The notes below the pieces were generated by a model that worked only from the letters and a program-made list of their open reading frames with translations, was not told where the DNA came from and did not search any database. This document shows, one piece after another, positions 1-5,100 of a stretch of DNA of 9,351 nucleotides (the stretch's first letter is position 1; each line of letters opens with the position of its first letter). Made by a program: the position numbers and the translations under genes. Origin of the DNA: Nitrososphaeraceae archaeon (GTDB taxonomy: Archaea > Thermoproteota > Nitrososphaeria > Nitrososphaerales > Nitrososphaeraceae); NCBI GenBank assembly GCA_025922715.1, contig JAICHH010000063.1:1-9351 (forward strand), written 5' to 3'.

Positions 1-74
1 AGTTAATTTTGTTCACTGATTTTTAAATATTTTAGAATTGAAAGGATATTGCTATCAACAACAAAAATTTGGTT

Positions 75-148
75 CCATAGTCATGGCATTCCTTTTCTAT
101 CTCTAAGGTTCTTGGGTTACATAGAGAAGAAGAAAAGGAGGGCTATGG
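75..148. repeat. Long imperfect inverted repeat / potential RNA hairpin
   Basis: CCATAG (75-80) pairs with CTATGG (143-148). Inside it the pyrimidine arm 91-104 pairs with the purine arm 123-138 as 8 bp, a 1x3 internal loop, then 5 bp, leaving an 18-nt apical loop (105-122). The 3' arm contains AAGGAGGG (135-142), a strong Shine-Dalgarno-like string, two bases before an ATG at 145 that opens a 26-codon hydrophobic frame (145-225). The structure could be an RNA element, a terminator of a gene upstream of the window, or a chance purine/pyrimidine pairing. No known RNA family is recognised. Confidence 0.4.
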
Positions 149-220
149 CTTTTACTAATTATTCTTTCATTAATATCTTATTTGTAATGTTTAATGCAAA
201 TTCAATCTGTCTATTGTTAA

Positions 221-228
221 TATAGTAT
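221..228 (+). promoter_or_regulatory. TATA box for the 40-aa zinc-finger gene
   Basis: TATAGTAT is centred about 23 bp before the ATG at 247. This is the spacing expected for a leaderless or nearly leaderless archaeal transcript. Confidence 0.4.
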
Positions 229-246
229 GTAAGTTATATTATACTA

Positions 247-369
247 ATGACATCGAGTGAAACTCTTAGATGTAAAGAATGTGGTATAATTTTCAATACT
301 GTAGAGGATCTGTATGAACATCAAAAATCAGAAGAAGAAGATAAAATGCTAAGAAATAAAGGATTCTAA
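247..369 (+). CDS. 40-aa mini C2H2-like zinc-finger protein
   Basis: This short frame starts at ATG 247 and ends at TAA 367-369. It encodes 40 residues with C9-x2-C12, a hydrophobic/aromatic core (IIF, L) and His25 at the C-x2-C-x12-H spacing of a classical C2H2 finger, then a Glu/Lys-rich helix-like tail. The expected second His is missing, so the finger is either incomplete or uses another ligand. Very small single-finger proteins of this kind are common in archaea and may bind nucleic acid or protein; no specific function can be given. Support for a real gene is the Cys/His pattern, a coding-like composition and a TATA-like box at leaderless distance. It stands alone, downstream of the hairpin at 75-148. 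Confidence 0.6.
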   Translation: MTSSETLRCKECGIIFNTVEDLYEHQKSEEEDKMLRNKGF

Positions 370-437
370 GATCATTTAATGTGTATAATCCTTTAAATCT
401 TAATAATTATTCATATTGACCAATTGTTATGTTTCAC

Positions 438-471
438 TGAACTACAAAATTGTGTCAAAATCAGTTGACAC
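438..471. repeat. 34-bp direct repeat, copy 1, containing a 7-8 bp palindrome
   Basis: These 34 bases are identical to 3933-3966. The 3' part holds the inverted repeat GTGTCAA-6 nt-TTGACAC, extended to TGTGTCAA/TTGACACA in this copy. A TATA-like GGATTATATC (495-504) lies about 25 bp downstream, nearly the same offset as in copy 2. That suggests a shared operator/promoter module rather than a random repeat. No clear plus-strand gene follows this copy before the convergent alcohol dehydrogenase, so it may drive a small RNA or be a relic. Confidence 0.75.
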
Positions 472-520
472 ACATCCGAACCCGCTATCTGATTGGATTA
501 TATCTTGTATGAAATGTAAG

Positions 521-526
521 AAAAAA
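521..526 (-). terminator. T-tract terminator candidate for the alcohol dehydrogenase
   Basis: On the minus strand this reads CTTTTTTC, about 70 bp past the dehydrogenase stop codon. Archaeal transcripts commonly end at such oligo-T tracts without needing a hairpin. The call rests on that tract alone. Confidence 0.3.
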
Positions 527-597
527 GTTCAAAGAAATACCTACAAAATTAATCTCTTCTAGTCTTTTAACCAGTTATTATGAGTTTGTCTTTATAG

Positions 598-1647
598 TTA
601 CATATTGCCAAGAGAATTTAAATCAATTACAAAACGGTATCGTACATCGCTATTTAATATACGCTCATAAGCTTCATTTACCTTTTCAATTGGAATGAGT
701 TCAATATCACATGTAATATTATGCTTACTACAAAAATTGAGCATTTCTTGGGTCTCCCTAATTCCACCAATTAAGGAACCAGCAAGATTGCGGCGAGCAC
801 TTATTAAAGAATATGCATTAATCTGAGTATCTTTTTCTGGAACTCCAACTACTACCATTGTTCCATCAAGTTTAAGGAGATTCAAATATTGATTCAAGTT
901 AATATCAGTTGAAACTGTGTTGATCATAATATCAAAATACCCTTCAAGTTTTTCGAAAGTTTTGGGATCGGATGTTGCATAAAAGTTATCAGCTCCCATT
1001 TTCTTTGCATCTTGTTGCTTTTTAAGTGAATGGCTTAATACAGTTACTTCTGATCCAAGGGCATGTGCAATTTTTACCCCTATATGACCCAAGCCACCAA
1101 GACCTATTATCGCAACTTTTTTCCCTGGGCCTGCTTTCCACTTCATAAGAGGTGAATAAAGAGTTATACCAGCGCATAAAAGAGGAGCTGCACGTTCTGG
1201 ACGAAGGTTATCAGGCATACGAAGGACATAGATTTCATCTACTATAATTTTATTAGAATATCCTCCTTGTGTAGGAGTTTTACCATCTTTTTCTATTCCA
1301 TTATAAGTTGTGAGTACATTATTACAATACTGTTCCAGTCCTTTACTGCAAGCATCACAGTTGCGACAAGAATCAACAAAACAACCTACGCCAACTTTAT
1401 CTCCAATTTTGAATCGTGTAACTTGTGAACCGACTTGTGAAATATTCCCTACAATTTCATGACCAGGAACCATAGGATAGTTTGATCGCCCCCATTCATT
1501 TTTTACTTGATGAATATCAGTATGACAAATCCCACAATACTGAATATCAATCACTACATCATGATCAAGGAGGTCTCTTCTTTCAAAAGAGAAAGGTGTT
1601 AGAGATGCTTTGGCTTCCTTAGCTGCATATCCTATAACTTGGAGCAT
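598..1647 (-). CDS. Zinc-dependent NAD(P) alcohol dehydrogenase, cinnamyl-alcohol/YahK-type
   Basis: This 349-residue cytosolic medium-chain dehydrogenase would interconvert alcohols and aldehydes, most likely reducing aldehydes with NADPH. The N-terminal GroES-like domain carries the catalytic zinc ligands C38 (CGICHTD), H63 (PGHE) and C158, and the structural zinc cysteines C94, C97, C100 and C108. The Rossmann domain has GLGGLGHIG at about 182-190. Strand beta-2 ends in Ser-His-Ser (205-207) rather than an acidic residue, which favours NADP(H). Length and motif order match the cinnamyl alcohol dehydrogenase subgroup; the substrate cannot be told. The ATG at 1647 is preceded by a TATA box 23 bp upstream, so the message is probably leaderless. 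It is a single-gene unit, divergent from the 120-residue protein at 1812. Confidence 0.93.
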   Translation of the reverse strand: MLQVIGYAAKEAKASLTPFSFERRDLLDHDVVIDIQYCGICHTDIHQVKNEWGRSNYPMVPGHEIVGNISQVGSQVTRFKIGDKVGVGCFVDSCRNCDACSKGLEQYCNNVLTTYNGIEKDGKTPTQGGYSNKIIVDEIYVLRMPDNLRPERAAPLLCAGITLYSPLMKWKAGPGKKVAIIGLGGLGHIGVKIAHALGSEVTVLSHSLKKQQDAKKMGADNFYATSDPKTFEKLEGYFDIMINTVSTDINLNQYLNLLKLDGTMVVVGVPEKDTQINAYSLISARRNLAGSLIGGIRETQEMLNFCSKHNITCDIELIPIEKVNEAYERILNSDVRYRFVIDLNSLGNM

Positions 1648-1665
1648 AGAGTCTAAAAATAGTTA

Positions 1666-1675
1666 AAGTATATAA
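1666..1675 (-). promoter_or_regulatory. TATA box for the alcohol dehydrogenase
   Basis: On the minus strand this reads TTATATACTT, centred about 23 bp upstream of the ATG at 1647. It sits inside a small inverted repeat AAGTAT-ATA-ATACTT (1666-1680), so a regulator could compete with TBP here. Confidence 0.5.
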
Positions 1676-1780
1676 TACTTGTACAATATTTTATCAGTTT
1701 TAGAAATTTACCATCGTTATTATTATTATTATTGGTATTCAACGGTAGAACGGGCCGAAGTATTTCAAATAAAGAGATGA

Positions 1781-1788
1781 ATATATTT
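1781..1788 (+). promoter_or_regulatory. TATA box for the 120-aa unknown gene
   Basis: ATATATTT is centred 27 bp before the ATG at 1812, which places the predicted transcription start at or next to the start codon. Confidence 0.5.
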
Positions 1789-1811
1789 GGGGTGATTGAA
1801 TAAGTTATCAT

Positions 1812-2174
1812 ATGGGTTACAAGAAAGAGTTTATCGTATCAAAAATTGATACTTCTAAAGATAATAGTCCTTATGTTTACGTATCAATCTATACTAAGGG
1901 TAATTTTTCTCCTACTAGAAGACAGCAAGGCTTCCCTGAAAACCCTTTTGGAGTAGCGGCAATACCTATTACTTCATTAGATGATTTGAAGAATTTACCG
2001 AAGAAAATATCTGATGCTATAGAAAGTGCATTTGGTGGCGGTAGAAATAACATAACGTCAGAATCGACTACATTTAAAATGAACGTCAGTGAATTTGAAG
2101 AACTTGGGATAAAAATAGGAGATAAAGTTACTCTAGAAATTAATATATCTAATAATAATGATATCATAGTATGA
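1812..2174 (+). CDS. Conserved-looking 120-aa protein of unknown function
   Basis: I do not recognise the family. The protein is soluble, with no signal peptide or membrane segment. It begins with a beta-rich segment (residues 1-30: KKEFIVSKID, YVYVSIYT), then a Pro/Gly-rich loop with PENPFGVAAIPI, a helix with DDLKNLPKKISDAIESAF, a GGG turn at about 75-77 and a C-terminal GIKIGDKVTLEI strand. That last strand resembles the closing strand of small beta-barrel or OB-like domains, but this is only a resemblance. The reading frame has a leaderless TATA box, and coding composition is better than that of the opposite-strand frame overlapping it. It is divergent from the alcohol dehydrogenase; nothing in the context reveals its role. 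Confidence 0.75.
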   Translation: MGYKKEFIVSKIDTSKDNSPYVYVSIYTKGNFSPTRRQQGFPENPFGVAAIPITSLDDLKNLPKKISDAIESAFGGGRNNITSESTTFKMNVSEFEELGIKIGDKVTLEINISNNNDIIV

Positions 2175-2183
2175 GATCGCTAA

Positions 2184-2222
2184 GAGATCCCACGGTATCT
2201 CAAAAAGGCTACTGAATTTTTA
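2184..2222 (+). terminator. Weak hairpin plus T-tract after the 120-aa gene
   Basis: GAGAT (2184-2188) pairs with ATCTC (2197-2201) across an 8-nt loop, and a T5 run follows at 2217-2221. The stem is short; this is a tentative transcript end. Confidence 0.25.
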
Positions 2223-2412
2223 GAAGTTCAAATACCTCTGAATCCTGAAATCAAAATCTTTAGATGATGACAATTATATTTCAATAACAAAAACTTATTA
2301 TATTATGTTACCGAACTCTGCTCTAATGAGAATTCAAGTTCCTTAGAATTCGAATTAAGTTTTAAAATGTAAGTGTATATAATCCATATTTTATTCTTGA
2401 TTTGAATAATCC

Positions 2413-2420
2413 TATTATAC
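2413..2420 (+). promoter_or_regulatory. TATA box for the Nudix hydrolase
   Basis: TATTATAC is centred about 25 bp before the ATG at 2442, again giving a leaderless layout. Confidence 0.5.
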
Positions 2421-2441
2421 TTTTTGTTCTAATTAATCTAT

Positions 2442-2906
2442 ATGAGTAATGCCAATAAAAATGATAAATCAAGCAATCCTGTCCCGACAATAGATATAAT
2501 ATTATCTGAAAATTCTAATCGCAACAAGGTCTTAATAATAAAACGGAAAAAAGATCCCTTCAAAGATTATTTTTCATTGCCAGGAGGATTTGTTTATGAA
2601 GGGGAAAAAGTAGAAGATGCAGTAAGAAGAGAGGCAGAAGAAGAGTTATTGGTTAAAGTAGAACCAACTGATATTCTAGGTGTTTATTCTGATCCTAATC
2701 GAGATCCAAGAGGACATATTATGTCTATAACTTTTACAGCTAAAATCACTAGTGGTGAGCTAAAAGCAGGAGAGGGTATTGCAGAATTAAGATGGATTGA
2801 TACCAATAATTTAACAAATATAAAATTGGGATTTGATCATTCAAAAATACTAACTAACTATCAGACTTGGCTGAAGAATAGAGGAACATATTGGTCTTCA
2901 AAGTAA
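2442..2906 (+). CDS. Nudix hydrolase, ADP-ribose pyrophosphatase-like
   Basis: This 154-residue cytosolic Nudix protein would cleave a nucleoside diphosphate linked to another moiety, most likely ADP-ribose to AMP and ribose 5-phosphate. The Nudix box G-x5-E-x7-RE-x2-EE starts at G49: E55, R63-E64 and E67-E68 provide the Mg-binding helix. The glycine that normally closes the box (EExGU) is Leu70 here. The segment SDPNRDPRGHIMSITF at about 83-98 is characteristic of the archaeal/bacterial ADP-ribose hydrolase and NrtR-like subgroup and supports the substrate call. Residues 1-13 are a polar N-terminal extension. The gene has its own TATA box and stands alone, so metabolic context is lacking. 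A hydrolase of another NDP-sugar or an oxidised nucleotide remains possible. Confidence 0.88.
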   Translation: MSNANKNDKSSNPVPTIDIILSENSNRNKVLIIKRKKDPFKDYFSLPGGFVYEGEKVEDAVRREAEEELLVKVEPTDILGVYSDPNRDPRGHIMSITFTAKITSGELKAGEGIAELRWIDTNNLTNIKLGFDHSKILTNYQTWLKNRGTYWSSK

Positions 2907-2967
2907 AATATATCTATCTGTTTACAAAAAGATTAGTAATTAAGACACAAATAATTTTGTTCATTAG

Positions 2968-2980
2968 ATAATATACAATA
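2968..2980 (+). promoter_or_regulatory. TATA box for the 64-aa zinc protein
   Basis: ATAATATACAATA lies about 43 bp before the ATG at 3017, predicting a short leader of about 20 nt. AAGGA (3004-3008), 8 nt before the start, could then act as a ribosome binding site, unlike the leaderless neighbours. Confidence 0.35.
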
Positions 2981-3016
2981 AAAGCAAATAAAGTTGATAC
3001 GCCAAGGAATGCGTTT

Positions 3017-3211
3017 ATGGGAGAGGTAATAGATCCAAATAGATTGATAAATGATGGTAACTCTTTGAGAGGAGGATTGGTAGTTTGCACAATACATAAT
3101 TGTCATAATCAACCGACTAATAAATGTCCTATTTGTTCAATTCATTTTTGTTATGAACATATAAAATCTCATGTTCATCCAAGTGAATTCCCACCTATAC
3201 AAAAAGAATGA
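3017..3211 (+). CDS. 64-aa B-box/AN1-like zinc-binding protein
   Basis: This small soluble protein is dominated by a cysteine/histidine array: C24-x2-H27, C29, C37-x2-C40, C45-x2-H48, H52 and H54. The order C-x2-H...C-x2-C-x4-C-x2-H-x3-H-x-H closely follows the cross-brace, two-zinc layout of B-box and AN1-type fingers. In eukaryotes these mediate protein contacts in ubiquitin-related and stress proteins. Residues 1-20 look unstructured and the C-terminus is Pro-rich. In archaea such stand-alone fingers have no settled role; a protein-protein adaptor is an inference. ATG 3017 is the only good start before the finger, with AAGGA 8 nt upstream. Confidence 0.75.
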   Translation: MGEVIDPNRLINDGNSLRGGLVVCTIHNCHNQPTNKCPICSIHFCYEHIKSHVHPSEFPPIQKE

Positions 3212-3270
3212 AATAATAGGTAGATGAACCATATTGTTAAAATGTAACTCCAACTAACGCAAATAAAAAA

Positions 3271-3422
3271 TTAATAAATTTCTTTACCATTATCATAATT
3301 TGTATGAATCTCTATTTCCTTTTCTAATACTTCAGTTATAGATACATCAAAGATGTTTCCAACACTACATTGTTTTGTAAACTCATTTACTTTATCAAGT
3401 AATTCTGGAACTGTTTTCCATA
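3271..3422 (-). pseudogene. Frameshifted or decayed 49-codon microgene
   Basis: On the minus strand a coding-like frame (WKTVPELLDK..., VGNIFDVSITEVLEKEIEI, stop TAA at 3273-3271) has no ATG, GTG or TTG start. Its first codons overlap ATGG at 3422-3419 in the other frame: removing one G there would give ATG-AAA-ACA-GTT-CCA and a continuous 49-residue protein. A TATA-like AAATAATATC (minus strand, 3440-3449) lies about 24 bp before that ATG, the normal leaderless distance in this window. So it looks like a small gene broken at its start codon by one inserted base, or a sequencing error. Function unknown; it is predicted to be helical and acidic. Confidence 0.4.
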
Positions 3423-3531
3423 TAAATAAAATCTTTTATGATATTATTTCATTTCATTCGAGTCGCCTTTCTATCTGAATAAAAAACTTGTATAAAATTA
3501 AGTCCTTCATTATTTCTAATACTGAATAAAA

Positions 3532-3539
3532 TTTAAATA
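3532..3539 (+). promoter_or_regulatory. TATA box for the 97-aa gene
   Basis: TTTAAATA is centred about 25 bp before ATG 3561, which predicts a leaderless transcript. Confidence 0.5.
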
Positions 3540-3560
3540 ATTACTCATTATATTTTATCA

Positions 3561-3854
3561 ATGAGATTTCTTGTAACTACTGAAGTTTTTGAAACTATTC
3601 ACAAAGAAGAGGATTTAAAAAGACAAACAGAGTTAATCACATCGCAAATTAAAACAATTATGAATTCCGGAAAATTAGTTAATGGCGGACAATTCGGCGA
3701 TAGACGTGGTCATTTTTTTGTAATAGATGTAGCAAATGAATTAGAATTATTGGAATTGTTAGGTAGAAATATCCTAGATTCATGCAAAGTCGAGAGTCAT
3801 CCTATAGTATCTTTTGAAGATCTTTTCGCATTCTTCGAAAGACATCCTCCATAA
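3561..3854 (+). CDS. 97-aa protein, probable dimeric alpha/beta-barrel (muconolactone isomerase/YciI-like fold)
   Basis: The secondary-structure pattern is beta (MRFLVTTEV), long helix (EEDLKRQTELITSQIKTIMNSG), a turn with NGGQFGDRRGHFFVIDV as a beta-hairpin, helix (ELELLELLGRN) and a terminal beta/helix (VESHPIVSFEDLFAFFERH). Length, the central G-GHFFVIDV strand and the C-terminal SFEDLFAFF resemble small ferredoxin-like proteins of the muconolactone isomerase/YciI/DUF3303 kind, which dimerise and either degrade small molecules or have no assigned activity. Assignment is by fold impression only. It has its own promoter and is followed by a T8 tract, so it is probably monocistronic and not co-transcribed with the arginase-like gene. 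Confidence 0.72.
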   Translation: MRFLVTTEVFETIHKEEDLKRQTELITSQIKTIMNSGKLVNGGQFGDRRGHFFVIDVANELELLELLGRNILDSCKVESHPIVSFEDLFAFFERHPP

Positions 3855-3908
3855 CACTCATATCAATCTCTTTAGTGGGTTCTCTAATTAGGAATATTAA
3901 ATGAATAA

Positions 3909-3916
3909 TTTTTTTT
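3909..3916 (+). terminator. T8 tract terminator after the 97-aa gene
   Basis: A run of eight T lies 55 bp after the stop codon and before the next promoter module, matching the simple oligo-T terminators of archaea. Confidence 0.45.
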
Positions 3917-3932
3917 GATTCCTATTACTTTT

Positions 3933-3966
3933 TGAACTACAAAATTGTGTCAAAATCAGTTGACAC
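3933..3966. repeat. 34-bp direct repeat, copy 2, upstream of the arginase-like gene
   Basis: Identical to 438-471 over 34 bases, then diverging at once. It includes GTGTCAA-6 nt-TTGACAC (3947-3966), a dyad fit for a dimeric regulator. The dyad ends 27 bp before the TATA box at 3994-4002, a usual place for an activator or an upstream promoter element. Confidence 0.8.
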
Positions 3967-3986
3967 TCCTACGTTTGAGTGCCTAC

Positions 3987-4002
3987 GAATAAGTTTATAA
4001 TA
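3987..4002 (+). promoter_or_regulatory. Promoter core GAATAAGTTTATA for the arginase-like gene
   Basis: GAATAAGTTTATA (3987-3999) with TATA core TTTATAATA (3994-4002) predicts a start near 4024 and a leader of about 20 nt. The TTG start at 4045 is preceded by AGGT (4033-4036) at a reasonable ribosome-binding distance. The same 13-mer recurs at 7040-7052. Confidence 0.55.
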
Positions 4003-4044
4003 GACTTTGAAAAATCTCTTTAATTTGTCATTAGGTAAATAATT

Positions 4045-4926
4045 TTGAAATCAAGATTTACAATTATAGATGCTCCCTCCATTCTAGGTTTACGACCTAC
4101 AGGAGTAGAATATCTACCTGAAGCACTGAACGGAGCAGGTCTGATTGAAAGATTAAATGCCGATTATGCAGGGAAAGTTTCTTCTTTGCCTTATAATTCA
4201 GAGCGGGACAAAGTAACACTTCTAATAAATCCCCACTCCATCAAAACATTTTCGCTACAACTTGCAAATCGAGTTTCTTCTGTTATTCGTAGTAGGCTAT
4301 ACCCAATTGTATTAGGAGGTGATTGTAGCATTCTGATTGGAAATCTTCTAGCTCTAAGACGTTTGGGAAGGTATGGATTATTTTTTATAGACGGCCATGC
4401 TGATTTTTATCAGCCAGAAGCTTCTTTAACGGGAGAGGTTGCTGATATGGATCTTGCAATTGTATCTGGTCGAGGCCCAGATATTTTGACTAATATCGAT
4501 AGTCTAAAACCACTTGTCTGTGATGAAGACATAATTCTATTTGGATACCGCGATAGAGAACAAGCAGCAAGTTTTGGAAGTCAAGATGTTCGAAATACCG
4601 ATATTCATTCATTTGATCTTGCATACGTTAAACAACGAGGAATTACAACTGCTGTCTCAGAGGCTGTTAAGAATCTTTTGAAGGATGAACTATGTGGATT
4701 TTGGATCCATCTCGATGTCGATGTATTGGATGATACAATCATGCCAGCAGTAGATTATCGTCTAAATGGTGGTCTAAGTTTTGATGAGCTTAGTGAGCTT
4801 TTGAAAATCATAGTTGAATCAGGTCGCAGTGTTGGGATGGATATTACTATATTCAATCCCAATCTTGATCCAGATGGTTTGATAGCTCGCAGATTCGTTT
4901 CGAGTTTACTTAAAGGCATATTATAA
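4045..4926 (+). CDS. Arginase/agmatinase-family (ureohydrolase) protein with altered active site
   Basis: This 293-residue cytosolic protein has the ureohydrolase fold: GGDCS at 91-95, DGHAD at 116-120, DVDVLDD at 224-230 and the C-terminal MDITIFNPNLDPDG. The family hydrolyses guanidino compounds to urea using two Mn ions. Aspartates D116, D120, D224 and D226 and His118 are present, but the usual metal-binding His of GGDHS is Cys94. The guanidinium-contacting Glu of the xDxxExNP motif is Ile269. It therefore belongs to a GGDC branch whose substrate may not be arginine or agmatine, and no polyamine gene is nearby to help. TTG is the only usable start: an in-frame TAA lies at 4036-4038 and no ATG occurs before residue 135. 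The 34-bp repeat module precedes it. Confidence 0.85.
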   Translation: MKSRFTIIDAPSILGLRPTGVEYLPEALNGAGLIERLNADYAGKVSSLPYNSERDKVTLLINPHSIKTFSLQLANRVSSVIRSRLYPIVLGGDCSILIGNLLALRRLGRYGLFFIDGHADFYQPEASLTGEVADMDLAIVSGRGPDILTNIDSLKPLVCDEDIILFGYRDREQAASFGSQDVRNTDIHSFDLAYVKQRGITTAVSEAVKNLLKDELCGFWIHLDVDVLDDTIMPAVDYRLNGGLSFDELSELLKIIVESGRSVGMDITIFNPNLDPDGLIARRFVSSLLKGIL

Positions 4927-4944
4927 AATAGTGTTAAGTTAATA

Positions 4945-4950
4945 TTTTTT
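4945..4950 (+). terminator. T6 tract after the arginase-like gene
   Basis: An oligo-T run about 20 bp after the stop codon, before the convergent operon end. It probably acts as the first termination site for the plus strand. Confidence 0.35.
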
Positions 4951-5007
4951 ATAAACATATAGAATTGTAAAATAGGACATAAATTTGTATTCTATTACAA
5001 GATTAAA

Positions 5008-5085
5008 TGCAAATTTGTTGCTAAATAAATTCTAAAAGATAAAAAATATGATTTTTTATCTACTTTTTACTTTCCCAAATTTGCA
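5008..5085. repeat. Inverted repeat TGCAAATTTG/CAAATTTGCA enclosing the terminator
   Basis: A perfect 10-bp inverted repeat (5008-5017 and 5076-5085) brackets the hairpin at 5038-5060. Together they form a nested structure between convergent transcripts. It may help termination; its AT-richness makes partial chance origin possible. Confidence 0.5.
5038..5060. terminator. Bidirectional hairpin terminator between convergent genes
   Basis: GATAAAAAAT-atg-ATTTTTTATC is a perfect 10-bp stem with a 3-nt loop. Read from either strand it ends in a T6 run. It lies between the stop codons of the plus-strand arginase-like gene and the minus-strand DUF899 operon, exactly where a shared terminator is expected. 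Confidence 0.65.
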
Positions 5086-5100
5086 ATAATAATGAAGTAT

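Larger units (their letters stand above)
3212..3560. other. Intergenic stretch between the zinc protein and the 97-aa gene
   Basis: It holds the broken minus-strand microgene (3271-3422) and the promoter of the 97-residue gene. No intact gene, RNA or repeat was seen in the rest. Confidence 0.6.

Noticed and set aside
3..77. Minus-strand fragment reading NQIFVVDSNILSILKYL, somewhat like a response-regulator N-terminus
   Set aside because: Only about 23 codons to a stop, no in-frame start, and the resemblance is too short to support even a pseudogene call.
1717..1733. (TTA)5 microsatellite in the divergent promoter region
   Set aside because: A simple repeat of this size is expected in DNA this AT-rich; it lies outside the TATA boxes and no function can be argued.
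1789..1796. GGGGTGAT as a Shine-Dalgarno site for the 120-aa gene
   Set aside because: It lies 15 nt from the ATG and between the TATA box and the predicted start site, so it would not be in the transcript.
1889..2167. 92-codon minus-strand frame opposite the 120-aa gene
   Set aside because: Lies entirely within the better-supported plus-strand gene, has no promoter of its own and reads as low-complexity hydrophobic sequence; a shadow frame.
4755..4958. 67-codon minus-strand frame over the arginase-like 3' end
   Set aside because: Overlaps the conserved C-terminal ureohydrolase motif; no motif or promoter of its own.
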